Shown: positions 10,419 to 24,125, counted from the stretch's first letter. The stretch is DNA of 64,000 bases from Karalla daura (GCA_029224185.1 JANZKI010000039.1:310001-374000), one strand, 5' to 3'. Translations and numbers: made by a program. Notes: generated by a model not told the origin, from the letters alone.

Positions 10419-13372
10419 AACACCCCAAATCGTGGGTTTGGGCGCGCTCGCTCGGGGTCGGGATCTCGGCCAAAACGACAGGTCCGGGGTGGTCGTTTTT
10501 TTCACTTTCGGCGAGCTTTAATATCTCAGCTCCAGGATCAAATCCGGCATCTGGATTGCTTTTTCCAGTGAGCGTGGGCCACCTTGGAGGCGGCTCACAC
10601 CCCAAATCGTGGGTTTGGGCGCGCTCGCTCGGGGTCGGGATCTCGGCCAAAACGACAGGTCCGGGGTGGTCGTTTTTTTCACTTTCGGCGAGCTTTAAAA
10701 TCTCAGCTCCAGGATCAAATCCGGCATCGGGATTGCTTTTTCCAGTGAGCGTGGGCCACCCCGGAGGCGGCTCACACCCCAAATGGTGGGTTTGGGCTCG
10801 CTCGCTCGGGGTCGGGATCTCGGCCAAAACGACAGGTCCGGGGTGGTCATTTTTTTCACTTTCAGCGAGCTTTAAAATCTCAGCTCCAGGATCAAATCCG
10901 GCATCGGGATTGCTTTTTCCAGTGAGCGTGGGCCACCCCGGAGGCGGCTCACACCCCAAATCGTTGGTTTGGGCTCGTTCGCTCGGGGTCGGGATTTCGG
11001 CCAAAACGACAGGTCCGGGGTGGTCGTTTTTTTCACTTTCGGCGAGCTTTAATATCTCAGCTCCAGGATCAAATCCGGCATCGGGATGGCTTTTTCCAGT
11101 GAGCGTGGGCCACTCCGGAGGCGGCTCACACCCCAATTCGGGGGTTTGGGCTCGCTCGCTCGGGGTCGGGATCTCGGCCAAAACGACATGTCCGGGGTGG
11201 TCGTTTTTTTCACTTTCGGCGAGCTTTAAAATCTCAGCTCCAGGATCAAATCCGGCATCGGGATTGCTTTTTCCAGTGAGCGTGGGCCACCCCGGAGGCG
11301 GCTCACACCCCAAATGGTGGGTTTGGGCTCGCTCGCTCGGGGTCGGGATCTCGGCCAAAACGACAGGTCCGGGGTGGTCGTTTTTTTCACTTTCGGCGAG
11401 CTTTAATATCTCAGCTCCAGGATCAAATCCGGCATCTGGATTGCTTTTTCCAGTGAGCGTGGGCCACCCTGGAGGCGGCTCACACCCCAAATCGTGGGTT
11501 TGGGCGCGCTCGCTCGGGGTCGGGATCTCGGCCAAAACGACAGGTCCGGGGTGGTCGTTTTTTTCACTTTCGGCGAGCTTTAATATCTCAGCTCCAGGAT
11601 CAAATCCGGCATCGGGATTGCTGTTTCCAGTGAGCGTGGGCCACCCCGGAGGTGGCTCACACCCCAAATGGTGGGTTTGGGCTCGCTCGCTCGGGGTCGG
11701 GATCTCGGCCAAATCGACAGGTCCGGGGTGGTCGTTTTTTTCACTTTCGGCGAGCTTTAATATCTCAGCTCCAGGATCAAATCCGGCATCTGGATTGCTT
11801 TTTCCAGTGAGCGTGGGCCACCCTGGAGGCGGCTCACACCCCAAATCGTGGGTTTGGGCGCGCTCGCTCGGGGTCGGGATCTCGGCCAAAACGACAGGTC
11901 CGGGGTGGTCGTTTTTTTCACTTTCGGCGAGCTTTAATATCTCAGCTCCAGGATCAAATCCGGCATCGGGATTGCTGTTTCCAGTGAGCGTGGGCCACCC
12001 CGGAGGTGGCTCACACCCCAAATGGTGGGTTTGGGCTCGCTCGCTCGGGGTCGGGATCTCGGCCAAATCGACAGGTCCGGGGTGGTCGTTTTTTTCACTT
12101 TCGGCGAGCTTTAATATCTCAGCTCCAGGATCAAATCAGGCATCGGGATTGCTTTTTCCAGTGAGCGTGGGCCACCCCGGAGGCGGCTCACACCCCAAAT
12201 CGTGGGTTTGGACGCGCTCGCTCGGGGTCGGGATCTCGGCCGAAACGACAGGTCCGGGGTGGTCGTTTTTTTTCACTTTCGGCGAGCTTTAATATCTCAG
12301 CTCCAGGATCAAATCCGGCATCGGGATTGCTTTTTCCAGTGAGCGTGGGCCACTCCGGAGGCGGCTCACACCCCAAATCGTGGGTTTGGGCGCGCTCGCT
12401 CGGGGTCGGGATCTCGGCCAAAACGACAGGTCCGGGGTGGTCGTTTTTTTCACTTTCGGCGAGCTTTAATATCTCAGCTCCAGGATCAAATCCGGCATCT
12501 GGATTGCTTTTTCCAGTGAGCGTGGGCCACCCTGGAGGCGGCTCACACCCCAAATCGTGGGTTTGGGCTCGCTCGCTCGGGGTCGGGATCTCGGCCAAAA
12601 CGACAGGTCCGGGGTGGTCGTTTTTTTTCACTTTCGGCGAGCTTTAATATCTCAGCTCCAGGATCAAATCCGGCATCGGGATTGCTTTTTCCAGTGAGCG
12701 TGGGCCACCCCGGAGGCGGCTCACACCCCAAATCGTGGGTTTGGGCGCGCTCGCTCGGGGTCGGGATCTCGGCCAAAACGACAGGTCCGGGGTGGTCGTT
12801 TTTTTCACTTTCGGCGAGCTTTAATATCTCAGCTCCAGGATCAAATCCGGCATCTGGATTGCTTTTTCCAGTGAGCGTGGGCCACCCTGGAGGCGGCTCA
12901 CACCCCAAATCGTGGGTTTGGGCGCGCTCGCTCAGGGTCGGGATCTCGGCCAAAACGACAGGTCCGGGGTGGTCGTTTTTTTCACTTTCGGCGAGCTTTA
13001 ATATCTCATCTCCAGGATCATATGATCCTGGAGATGAGATATTAAAGCTCGCCGAAAGGGAAAAAGTGAAAAAAACGACCACCCCGGACCTGTCGTTTTT
13101 TTCACTTTCGGCGAGCTTTAATATCTCAGCTCCGGAAAAACACCCGGCATCGGGATTGCTTTTTCCAGTGAGCGTGGGCCACCCCGGAGGCGGCTCACAC
13201 CCCAAATGGTGGGTTTGGGCTCGCTTGCTCGGGGTCGGGATCTCGGCCAAAACGACAGGTCCGGGGTGGTCGTTTTTTTCACTTTCGAAGAGCTTTAAAC
13301 TCTCAGCTCCAGGATCAAATCCGGCATCGGGATTGCTTTTTCCAGTGAGCGTGGGCCACCCTGGAGGCGGCT
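10419..13372 (+). repeat. Higher-order block B, copy 2
   Basis: Repeats 7465-10418 with the same variant order and starts at the GGCGGCTAACACC monomer. Homology continues past the unit end to 13447, where GGTCGTTTTTTTCAC changes to GGTCATTTTTTTCCC. The stretch 10419-14195 also recurs at 15916-19692, offset 5,497. Confidence 0.93.
12956..13095 (+). repeat. Fold-back palindrome 5
   Basis: Centre 13019-13024. Block B copy of palindrome 4, 2,954 bp away, same flanks. Confidence 0.95.
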
Positions 13373-13783
13373 AACACCCCAAATCGTGGGTTTGGGCGCG
13401 CTCGCTCGGGGTCGGGATCTCGGCCAAAACGACAGGTCCGGGGTGGTCATTTTTTTCCCTTTCGGCGAGCTTTAAAATCTCAGCTCCAGGATCAAATCCG
13501 GCATCGGGATTGCTTTTTCCAGTGAGCGTGGGCCACCCCGGAGGCGGCTCACACCCCAAATCGTTGGTTTGGGCTCCTTCGCTCGGGGTCGGGATTTCGG
13601 CCAAAACGACAGGTCCGGGGTGGTCGTTTTTTTCACTTTCGGCGAGCTTTAATATCTCAGCTCCAGGATCAAATCCGGCATCGGGATGGCTTTTTCCAGT
13701 GAGCGTGGGCCACTCCGGAGGCGGCTCACACCCCAATTCGGGGGTTTGGGCTCGCTCGCTCGGGGTCGGGATCTCGGCCAAAA

Positions 13784-13923
13784 CGACATGTCCGGGGTGG
13801 TCGTTTTTTTCCCTTTCGGCGAGCTTTAATATCTCATCTCCAGGATCATATGATCCTGGAGATGAGATATTAAAGCTCGCCGAAAGGGAAAAAGTGAAAA
13901 AAACGACCACCCCGGACCTGTCG
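13784..13923 (+). repeat. Fold-back palindrome 6
   Basis: Centre 13847-13852. CCCTTTCGG type with GCTACAGG downstream; belongs to the A-derived half of the hybrid block. Confidence 0.95.
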
Positions 13924-15498
13924 TTTTTTTCACTTTCGGCGAGCTTTAAAATCTCAGCTACAGGATCAAATCCGGCATCGGGATTGCTTTTTCCAGTGAG
14001 CGTGGGCCACCCCGGAGGCGGCTCACACCCCAAATGGTGGGTTTGGGCTCGCTCGCTCGGGGTCGGGATCTCGGCCAAAACGACAGGTCCGGGGTGGTCA
14101 TTTTTTTCACTTTCGGCGAGCTTTAAAATCTCAGCTCCAGGATCAAATCCGGCATCGGGATTGCTTTTTCCAGTGAGCGTGGGCCACCCCGGAGGTGGCT
14201 CACACCCCAAATGGTGGGTTTGGGCTCGCTCGCTCGGGGTCGGGATCTCGGCCAAATCGACAGGTCCGGGGTGGTCGTTTTTTTCACTTTCGGCGAGCTT
14301 TAATATCTCAGCTCCAGGATCAAATCCGGCATCTGGATTGCTTTTTCCAGTGAGCGTGGGCCACCCTGGAGGCGGCTCACACCCCAAATCGTGGGTTTGG
14401 GCGCGCTCGCTCGGGGTCGGGATCTCGGCCAAAACGACAGGTCCGGGGTGGTCGTTTTTTTCACTTTCGGCGAGCTTTAATATCTCAGCTCCAGGATCAA
14501 ATCCGGCATCGGGATTGCTGTTTCCAGTGAGCGTGGGCCACCCCGGAGGTGGCTCACACCCCAAATGGTGGGTTTGGGCTCGCTCGCTCGGGGTCGGGAT
14601 CTCGGCCAAATCGACAGGTCCGGGGTGGTCGTTTTTTTCACTTTCGGCGAGCTTTAATATCTCAGCTCCAGGATCAAATCAGGCATCGGGATTGCTTTTT
14701 CCAGTGAGCGTGGGCCACCCCGGAGGCGGCTCACACCCCAAATCGTGGGTTTGGACGCGCTCGCTCGGGGTCGGGATCTCGGCCGAAACGACAGGTCCGG
14801 GGTGGTCGTTTTTTTTCACTTTCGGCGAGCTTTAATATCTCAGCTCCAGGATCAAATCCGGCATCGGGATTGCTTTTTCCAGTGAGCGTGGGCCACTCCG
14901 GAGGCGGCTCACACCCCAAATCGTGGGTTTGGGCGCGCTCGCTCGGGGTCGGGATCTCGGCCAAAACGACAGGTCCGGGGTGGTCGTTTTTTTCACTTTC
15001 GGCGAGCTTTAATATCTCAGCTCCAGGATCAAATCCGGCATCTGGATTGCTTTTTCCAGTGAGCGTGGGCCACCCTGGAGGCGGCTCACACCCCAAATCG
15101 TGGGTTTGGGCTCGCTCGCTCGGGGTCGGGATCTCGGCCAAAACGACAGGTCCGGGGTGGTCGTTTTTTTTCACTTTCGGCGAGCTTTAATATCTCAGCT
15201 CCAGGATCAAATCCGGCATCGGGATTGCTTTTTCCAGTGAGCGTGGGCCACCCCGGAGGCGGCTCACACCCCAAATCGTGGGTTTGGGCGCGCTCGCTCG
15301 GGGTCGGGATCTCGGCCAAAACGACAGGTCCGGGGTGGTCGTTTTTTTCACTTTCGGCGAGCTTTAATATCTCAGCTCCAGGATCAAATCCGGCATCTGG
15401 ATTGCTTTTTCCAGTGAGCGTGGGCCACCCTGGAGGCGGCTCACACCCCAAATCGTGGGTTTGGGCGCGCTCGCTCAGGGTCGGGATCTCGGCCAAAA

Positions 15499-15638
15499 CG
15501 ACAGGTCCGGGGTGGTCGTTTTTTTCACTTTCGGCGAGCTTTAATATCTCATCTCCAGGATCATATGATCCTGGAGATGAGATATTAAAGCTCGCCGAAA
15601 GGGAAAAAGTGAAAAAAACGACCACCCCGGACCTGTCG
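15499..15638 (+). repeat. Fold-back palindrome 7
   Basis: Centre 15562-15567. CACTTTCGG type with CGCTCAGGG upstream and GGAAAAACACCC downstream; the B-derived half of the hybrid block. Confidence 0.95.
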
Positions 15639-15915
15639 TTTTTTTCACTTTCGGCGAGCTTTAATATCTCAGCTCCGGAAAAACACCCGGCATCGGGATT
15701 GCTTTTTCCAGTGAGCGTGGGCCACCCCGGAGGCGGCTCACACCCCAAATGGTGGGTTTGGGCTCGCTTGCTCGGGGTCGGGATCTCGGCCAAAACGACA
15801 GGTCCGGGGTGGTCGTTTTTTTCACTTTCGAAGAGCTTTAAACTCTCAGCTCCAGGATCAAATCCGGCATCGGGATTGCTTTTTCCAGTGAGCGTGGGCC
15901 ACCCTGGAGGCGGCT

Positions 15916-18869
15916 AACACCCCAAATCGTGGGTTTGGGCGCGCTCGCTCGGGGTCGGGATCTCGGCCAAAACGACAGGTCCGGGGTGGTCGTTTTTTTC
16001 ACTTTCGGCGAGCTTTAATATCTCAGCTCCAGGATCAAATCCGGCATCTGGATTGCTTTTTCCAGTGAGCGTGGGCCACCTTGGAGGCGGCTCACACCCC
16101 AAATCGTGGGTTTGGGCGCGCTCGCTCGGGGTCGGGATCTCGGCCAAAACGACAGGTCCGGGGTGGTCGTTTTTTTCACTTTCGGCGAGCTTTAAAATCT
16201 CAGCTCCAGGATCAAATCCGGCATCGGGATTGCTTTTTCCAGTGAGCGTGGGCCACCCCGGAGGCGGCTCACACCCCAAATGGTGGGTTTGGGCTCGCTC
16301 GCTCGGGGTCGGGATCTCGGCCAAAACGACAGGTCCGGGGTGGTCATTTTTTTCACTTTCAGCGAGCTTTAAAATCTCAGCTCCAGGATCAAATCCGGCA
16401 TCGGGATTGCTTTTTCCAGTGAGCGTGGGCCACCCCGGAGGCGGCTCACACCCCAAATCGTTGGTTTGGGCTCGTTCGCTCGGGGTCGGGATTTCGGCCA
16501 AAACGACAGGTCCGGGGTGGTCGTTTTTTTCACTTTCGGCGAGCTTTAATATCTCAGCTCCAGGATCAAATCCGGCATCGGGATGGCTTTTTCCAGTGAG
16601 CGTGGGCCACTCCGGAGGCGGCTCACACCCCAATTCGGGGGTTTGGGCTCGCTCGCTCGGGGTCGGGATCTCGGCCAAAACGACATGTCCGGGGTGGTCG
16701 TTTTTTTCACTTTCGGCGAGCTTTAAAATCTCAGCTCCAGGATCAAATCCGGCATCGGGATTGCTTTTTCCAGTGAGCGTGGGCCACCCCGGAGGCGGCT
16801 CACACCCCAAATGGTGGGTTTGGGCTCGCTCGCTCGGGGTCGGGATCTCGGCCAAAACGACAGGTCCGGGGTGGTCGTTTTTTTCACTTTCGGCGAGCTT
16901 TAATATCTCAGCTCCAGGATCAAATCCGGCATCTGGATTGCTTTTTCCAGTGAGCGTGGGCCACCCTGGAGGCGGCTCACACCCCAAATCGTGGGTTTGG
17001 GCGCGCTCGCTCGGGGTCGGGATCTCGGCCAAAACGACAGGTCCGGGGTGGTCGTTTTTTTCACTTTCGGCGAGCTTTAATATCTCAGCTCCAGGATCAA
17101 ATCCGGCATCGGGATTGCTGTTTCCAGTGAGCGTGGGCCACCCCGGAGGTGGCTCACACCCCAAATGGTGGGTTTGGGCTCGCTCGCTCGGGGTCGGGAT
17201 CTCGGCCAAATCGACAGGTCCGGGGTGGTCGTTTTTTTCACTTTCGGCGAGCTTTAATATCTCAGCTCCAGGATCAAATCCGGCATCTGGATTGCTTTTT
17301 CCAGTGAGCGTGGGCCACCCTGGAGGCGGCTCACACCCCAAATCGTGGGTTTGGGCGCGCTCGCTCGGGGTCGGGATCTCGGCCAAAACGACAGGTCCGG
17401 GGTGGTCGTTTTTTTCACTTTCGGCGAGCTTTAATATCTCAGCTCCAGGATCAAATCCGGCATCGGGATTGCTGTTTCCAGTGAGCGTGGGCCACCCCGG
17501 AGGTGGCTCACACCCCAAATGGTGGGTTTGGGCTCGCTCGCTCGGGGTCGGGATCTCGGCCAAATCGACAGGTCCGGGGTGGTCGTTTTTTTCACTTTCG
17601 GCGAGCTTTAATATCTCAGCTCCAGGATCAAATCAGGCATCGGGATTGCTTTTTCCAGTGAGCGTGGGCCACCCCGGAGGCGGCTCACACCCCAAATCGT
17701 GGGTTTGGACGCGCTCGCTCGGGGTCGGGATCTCGGCCGAAACGACAGGTCCGGGGTGGTCGTTTTTTTTCACTTTCGGCGAGCTTTAATATCTCAGCTC
17801 CAGGATCAAATCCGGCATCGGGATTGCTTTTTCCAGTGAGCGTGGGCCACTCCGGAGGCGGCTCACACCCCAAATCGTGGGTTTGGGCGCGCTCGCTCGG
17901 GGTCGGGATCTCGGCCAAAACGACAGGTCCGGGGTGGTCGTTTTTTTCACTTTCGGCGAGCTTTAATATCTCAGCTCCAGGATCAAATCCGGCATCTGGA
18001 TTGCTTTTTCCAGTGAGCGTGGGCCACCCTGGAGGCGGCTCACACCCCAAATCGTGGGTTTGGGCTCGCTCGCTCGGGGTCGGGATCTCGGCCAAAACGA
18101 CAGGTCCGGGGTGGTCGTTTTTTTTCACTTTCGGCGAGCTTTAATATCTCAGCTCCAGGATCAAATCCGGCATCGGGATTGCTTTTTCCAGTGAGCGTGG
18201 GCCACCCCGGAGGCGGCTCACACCCCAAATCGTGGGTTTGGGCGCGCTCGCTCGGGGTCGGGATCTCGGCCAAAACGACAGGTCCGGGGTGGTCGTTTTT
18301 TTCACTTTCGGCGAGCTTTAATATCTCAGCTCCAGGATCAAATCCGGCATCTGGATTGCTTTTTCCAGTGAGCGTGGGCCACCCTGGAGGCGGCTCACAC
18401 CCCAAATCGTGGGTTTGGGCGCGCTCGCTCAGGGTCGGGATCTCGGCCAAAACGACAGGTCCGGGGTGGTCGTTTTTTTCACTTTCGGCGAGCTTTAATA
18501 TCTCATCTCCAGGATCATATGATCCTGGAGATGAGATATTAAAGCTCGCCGAAAGGGAAAAAGTGAAAAAAACGACCACCCCGGACCTGTCGTTTTTTTC
18601 ACTTTCGGCGAGCTTTAATATCTCAGCTCCGGAAAAACACCCGGCATCGGGATTGCTTTTTCCAGTGAGCGTGGGCCACCCCGGAGGCGGCTCACACCCC
18701 AAATGGTGGGTTTGGGCTCGCTTGCTCGGGGTCGGGATCTCGGCCAAAACGACAGGTCCGGGGTGGTCGTTTTTTTCACTTTCGAAGAGCTTTAAACTCT
18801 CAGCTCCAGGATCAAATCCGGCATCGGGATTGCTTTTTCCAGTGAGCGTGGGCCACCCTGGAGGCGGCT
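15916..18869 (+). repeat. Higher-order block B, copy 3
   Basis: Same subtype order as 10419-13372 at an offset of 5,497 = 2,954 + 2,543, with no difference noticed. It is followed, as copy 2 is, by an A-type start (TAACACC, CATTTTTTTCCC), showing that the B-to-A junction was duplicated along with the block. Confidence 0.92.
18453..18592 (+). repeat. Fold-back palindrome 8
   Basis: Centre 18516-18521. Third block B copy, flanks as palindrome 4. Confidence 0.95.
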
Positions 18870-21429
18870 AACACCCCAAATCGTGGGTTTGGGCGCGCTC
18901 GCTCGGGGTCGGGATCTCGGCCAAAACGACAGGTCCGGGGTGGTCATTTTTTTCCCTTTCGGCGAGCTTTAAAATCTCAGCTCCAGGATCAAATCCGGCA
19001 TCGGGATTGCTTTTTCCAGTGAGCGTGGGCCACCCCGGAGGCGGCTCACACCCCAAATCGTTGGTTTGGGCTCCTTCGCTCGGGGTCGGGATTTCGGCCA
19101 AAACGACAGGTCCGGGGTGGTCGTTTTTTTCACTTTCGGCGAGCTTTAATATCTCAGCTCCAGGATCAAATCCGGCATCGGGATGGCTTTTTCCAGTGAG
19201 CGTGGGCCACTCCGGAGGCGGCTCACACCCCAATTCGGGGGTTTGGGCTCGCTCGCTCGGGGTCGGGATCTCGGCCAAAACGACATGTCCGGGGTGGTCG
19301 TTTTTTTCCCTTTCGGCGAGCTTTAATATCTCATCTCCAGGATCATATGATCCTGGAGATGAGATATTAAAGCTCGCCGAAAGGGAAAAAGTGAAAAAAA
19401 CGACCACCCCGGACCTGTCGTTTTTTTCACTTTCGGCGAGCTTTAAAATCTCAGCTACAGGATCAAATCCGGCATCGGGATTGCTTTTTCCAGTGAGCGT
19501 GGGCCACCCCGGAGGCGGCTCACACCCCAAATGGTGGGTTTGGGCTCGCTCGCTCGGGGTCGGGATCTCGGCCAAAACGACAGGTCCGGGGTGGTCATTT
19601 TTTTCACTTTCGGCGAGCTTTAAAATCTCAGCTCCAGGATCAAATCCGGCATCGGGATTGCTTTTTCCAGTGAGCGTGGGCCACCCCGGAGGCGGCTCAC
19701 ACCCCAAATCGTTGGTTTGGGCTCGTTCGCTCGGGGTCGGGATTTCGGCCAAAACGACAGGTCCGGGGTGGTCGTTTTTTTCACTTTCGGCGAGCTTTAA
19801 TATCTCAGCTCCAGGATCAAATCCGGCATCGGGATGGCTTTTTCCAGTGAGCGTGGGCCACTCCGGAGGCGGCTCACACCCCAATTCGGGGGTTTGGGCT
19901 CGCTCGCTCGGGGTCGGGATCTCGGCCAAAACGACAGGTCCGGGGTGGTCGTTTTTTTCACTTTCGGCGAGCTTTAAAATCTCAGCTCCAGGATCAAATC
20001 CGGCATCGGGATTGCTTTTTCCAGTGAGCGTGGGCCACCCCGGAGGCGGCTCACACCCCAAATGGTGGGTTTGGGCTCGCTCGCTCGGGGTCGGGATCTC
20101 GGCCAAAACGACAGGTCCGGGGTGGTCATTTTTTTCACTTTCGGCGAGCTTTAAAATCTCAGCTCCAGGATCAAATCCGGCATCGGGATTGCTTTTTCCA
20201 GTGAGCGTGGGCCACCCCGGAGGCGGCTCACACCCCAAATCGTTGGTTTGGGCTCGTTCGCTCGGGGTCGGGATTTCGGCCAAAACGACAGGTCCGGGGT
20301 GGTCGTTTTTTTCACTTTCGGCGAGCTTTAATATCTCAGCTCCAGGATCAAATCCGGCATCGGGATTGCTTTTTCCAGTGAGCGTGGGCCACCCCGGAGG
20401 CGGCTCACACCCCAAATCGTGGGTTTGGGCGCGCTCGCTCGGGGTCGGGATCTCGGCCAAAACGACAGGTCCGGGGTGGTCGTTTTTTTCACTTTCGGCG
20501 AGCTTTAATATCTCAGCTCCAGGATCAAATCCGGCATCTGGATTGCTTTTTCCAGTGAGCGTGGGCCACCCTGGAGGCGGCTCACACCCCAAATCGTGGG
20601 TTTGGGCGCGCTCGCTCGGGGTCGGGATCTCGGCCAAAACGACAGGTCCGGGGTGGTCGTTTTTTTCACTTTCGGCGAGCTTTAATATCTCAGCTCCAGG
20701 ATCAAATCAGGCATCGGGATTGCTGTTTCCAGTGAGCGTGGGCCACCCCGGAGGCGGCTCACACCCCAAATGGTGGGTTTGGGCTCACTCGCTCGGGGTC
20801 GGGATCTCGGCCGAAACGACAGGTCCGGGGTGGTCGTTTTTTTTCACTTTCGGCGAGCTTTAATATCTCAGCTCCAGGATCAAATCCGGCATCGGGATTG
20901 CTTTTTCCAGTGAGCGTGGGCCACCCCGGAGGCGGCTCACACCCCAAATCGTGGGTTTGGGCGCGCTCGCTCGGGGTCGGGATCTCGGCCAAAACGACAG
21001 GTCCGGGGTGGTCGTTTTTTTCACTTTCGGCGAGCTTTAATATCTCAGCTCCAGGATCAAATCCGGCATCTGGATTGCTTTTTCCAGTGAGCGTGGGCCA
21101 CCCTGGAGGCGGCTCACACCCCAAATCGTGGGTTTGGGCGCGCTCGCTCGGGGTCGGGATCTCGGCCAAAACGACAGGTCCGGGGTGGTCGTTTTTTTCA
21201 CTTTCGGCGAGCTTTAAAATCTCAGCTCCAGGATCAAATCCGGCATCGGGATTGCTTTTTCCAGTGAGCGTGGGCCACCCCGGAGGCGGCTCACACCCCA
21301 AATGGTGGGTTTGGGCTCGCTCGCTCGGGGTCGGGATCTCGGCCAAAACGACAGGTCCGGGGTGGTCATTTTTTTCACTTTCAGCGAGCTTTAAAATCTC
21401 AGCTCCAGGATCAAATCCGGCATCGGGAT
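18800..21429 (+). repeat. Higher-order block A, partial copy 3
   Basis: From 18871 to 21429 it matches 2268-4826 at an offset of 16,603. One substitution was noticed: base 4500 is T where 21103 is C. At 21430 it leaves the A order, with GCATCGGGATGG replacing GCATCGGGATTG. 21430-21574 is a short link of ordinary monomers into the next block. Confidence 0.9.
19281..19420 (+). repeat. Fold-back palindrome 9
   Basis: Centre 19344-19349. CCCTTTCGG type with GCTACAGG downstream; last occurrence of that block A signature. Confidence 0.95.
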
Positions 21430-22943
21430 GGCTTTTTCCAGTGAGCGTGGGCCACTCCGGAGGCGGCTCACACCCCAATTCGGGGGTTTGGGCTCGCTCG
21501 CTCGGGGTCGGGATCTCGGCCAAAACGACATGTCCGGGGTGGTCGTTTTTTTCACTTTCGGCGAGCTTTAAAATCTCAGCTCCAGGATCAAATCCGGCAT
21601 CGGGATTGCTTTTTCCAGTGAGCGTGGGCCACCCCGGAGGCGGCTCACACCCCAAATGGTGGGTTTGGGCTCGCTCGCTCGGGGTCGGGATCTCGGCCAA
21701 AACGACAGGTCCGGGGTGGTCGTTTTTTTCACTTTCGGCGAGCTTTAATATCTCAGCTCCAGGATCAAATCCGGCATCTGGATTGCTTTTTCCAGTGAGC
21801 GTGGGCCACCCTGGAGGCGGCTCACACCCCAAATCGTGGGTTTGGGCGCGCTCGCTCGGGGTCGGGATCTCGGCCAAAACGACAGGTCCGGGGTGGTCGT
21901 TTTTTTCACTTTCGGCGAGCTTTAATATCTCAGCTCCAGGATCAAATCCGGCATCGGGATTGCTGTTTCCAGTGAGCGTGGGCCACCCCGGAGGTGGCTC
22001 ACACCCCAAATGGTGGGTTTGGGCTCGCTCGCTCGGGGTCGGGATCTCGGCCAAATCGACAGGTCCGGGGTGGTCGTTTTTTTCACTTTCGGCGAGCTTT
22101 AATATCTCAGCTCCAGGATCAAATCAGGCATCGGGATTGCTTTTTCCAGTGAGCGTGGGCCACCCCGGAGGCGGCTCACACCCCAAATCGTGGGTTTGGA
22201 CGCGCTCGCTCGGGGTCGGGATCTCGGCCGAAACGACAGGTCCGGGGTGGTCGTTTTTTTTCACTTTCGGCGAGCTTTAATATCTCAGCTCCAGGATCAA
22301 ATCCGGCATCGGGATTGCTTTTTCCAGTGAGCGTGGGCCACTCCGGAGGCGGCTCACACCCCAAATCGTGGGTTTGGGCGCGCTCGCTCGGGGTCGGGAT
22401 CTCGGCCAAAACGACAGGTCCGGGGTGGTCGTTTTTTTCACTTTCGGCGAGCTTTAATATCTCAGCTCCAGGATCAAATCCGGCATCTGGATTGCTTTTT
22501 CCAGTGAGCGTGGGCCACCCTGGAGGCGGCTCACACCCCAAATCGTGGGTTTGGGCTCGCTCGCTCGGGGTCGGGATCTCGGCCAAAACGACAGGTCCGG
22601 GGTGGTCGTTTTTTTTCACTTTCGGCGAGCTTTAATATCTCAGCTCCAGGATCAAATCCGGCATCGGGATTGCTTTTTCCAGTGAGCGTGGGCCACCCCG
22701 GAGGCGGCTCACACCCCAAATCGTGGGTTTGGGCGCGCACGCTCGGGGTCGGGATCTCGGCCAAAACGACAGGTCCGGGGTGGTCGTTTTTTTCACTTTC
22801 GGCGAGCTTTAATATCTCAGCTCCAGGATCAAATCCGGCATCTGGATTGCTTTTTCCAGTGAGCGTGGGCCACCCTGGAGGCGGCTCACACCCCAAATCG
22901 TGGGTTTGGGCGCGCTCGCTCAGGGTCGGGATCTCGGCCAAAA

Positions 22944-23083
22944 CGACAGGTCCGGGGTGGTCGTTTTTTTCACTTTCGGCGAGCTTTAATATCTCATCTC
23001 CAGGATCATATGATCCTGGAGATGAGATATTAAAGCTCGCCGAAAGGGAAAAAGTGAAAAAAACGACCACCCCGGACCTGTCG
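22944..23083 (+). repeat. Fold-back palindrome 10
   Basis: Centre 23007-23012. CACTTTCGG type, CGCTCAGGG upstream, GGAAAAACACCC downstream, in 7.3-kb copy 1. Confidence 0.95.
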
Positions 23084-24125
23084 TTTTTTTCACTTTCGGC
23101 GAGCTTTAATATCTCAGCTCCGGAAAAACACCCGGCATCGGGATTGCTTTTTCCAGTGAGCGTGGGCCACCCCGGAGGCGGCTCACACCCCAAATGGTGG
23201 GTTTGGGCTCGCTTGCTCGGGGTCGGGATCTCGGCCAAAACGACAGGTCCGGGGTGGTCGTTTTTTTCACTTTCGAAGAGCTTTAAACTCTCAGCTCCAG
23301 GATCAAATCCGGCATCGGGATTGCTTTTTCCAGTGAGCGTGGGCCACCCCGGAGGCGGCTCACACCCCAAATGGTGGGTTTGGGCTCGCTCGCTCGGGGT
23401 CGGGATCTCGGCCAAAACGACAGGTCCGGGGTGGTCGTTTTTTTCACTTTCGGCGAGCTTTAATATCTCAGCTCCAGGATCAAATCCGGCATCTGGATTG
23501 CTTTTTCCAGTGAGCGTGGGCCACCCTGGAGGCGGCTCACACCCCAAATCGTGGGTTTGGGCGCGCTCGCTCGGGGTCGGGATCTCGGCCAAAACGACAG
23601 GTCCGGGGTGGTCGTTTTTTTCACTTTCGGCGAGCTTTAATATCTCAGCTCCAGGATCAAATCCGGCATCGGGATTGCTTTTTCCAGTGAGCGTGGGCCA
23701 CCCTGGAGGCGGCTCACACCCCAAATCGTGGGTTTGGGCGCGCTCGCTCGGGGTCGGGATCTCGGCCAAAACGACAGGTCCGGGGTGGTCGTTTTTTTCA
23801 CTTTCGGCGAGCTTTAAAATCTCAGCTCCAGGATCAAATCCGGCATCGGGATTGCTTTTTCCAGTGAGCGTGGGCCACCCCGGAGGCGGCTCACACCCCA
23901 AATGGTGGGTTTGGGCTCGCTCGCTCGGGGTCGGGATCTCGGCCAAAACGACAGGTCCGGGGTGGTCATTTTTTTCCCTTTCGGCGAGCTTTAAAATCTC
24001 AGCTCCAGGATCAAATCCGGCATCGGGATTGCTTTTTCCAGTGAGCGTGGGCCACCCCGGAGGCGGCTCACACCCCAATTCGGGGGTTTGGGCTCGCTCG
24101 CTCGGGGTCGGGATCTCGGCCAAAA

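Larger units (their letters stand above)
13373..15915 (+). repeat. Hybrid A/B higher-order block (2,543 bp)
   Basis: Begins like block A: TAACACC, CATTTTTTTCCC, GGGCTCCTTCGC, fold-back with GCTACAGG. At about 14195 it switches to block B with GGAGGTGGC, then carries the B markers and a second fold-back. Length from marker to marker is 13 x 177 + 2 x 120 + 2. It reads as a recombinant between the two block types, shorter than either parent in monomer count. Confidence 0.88.
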
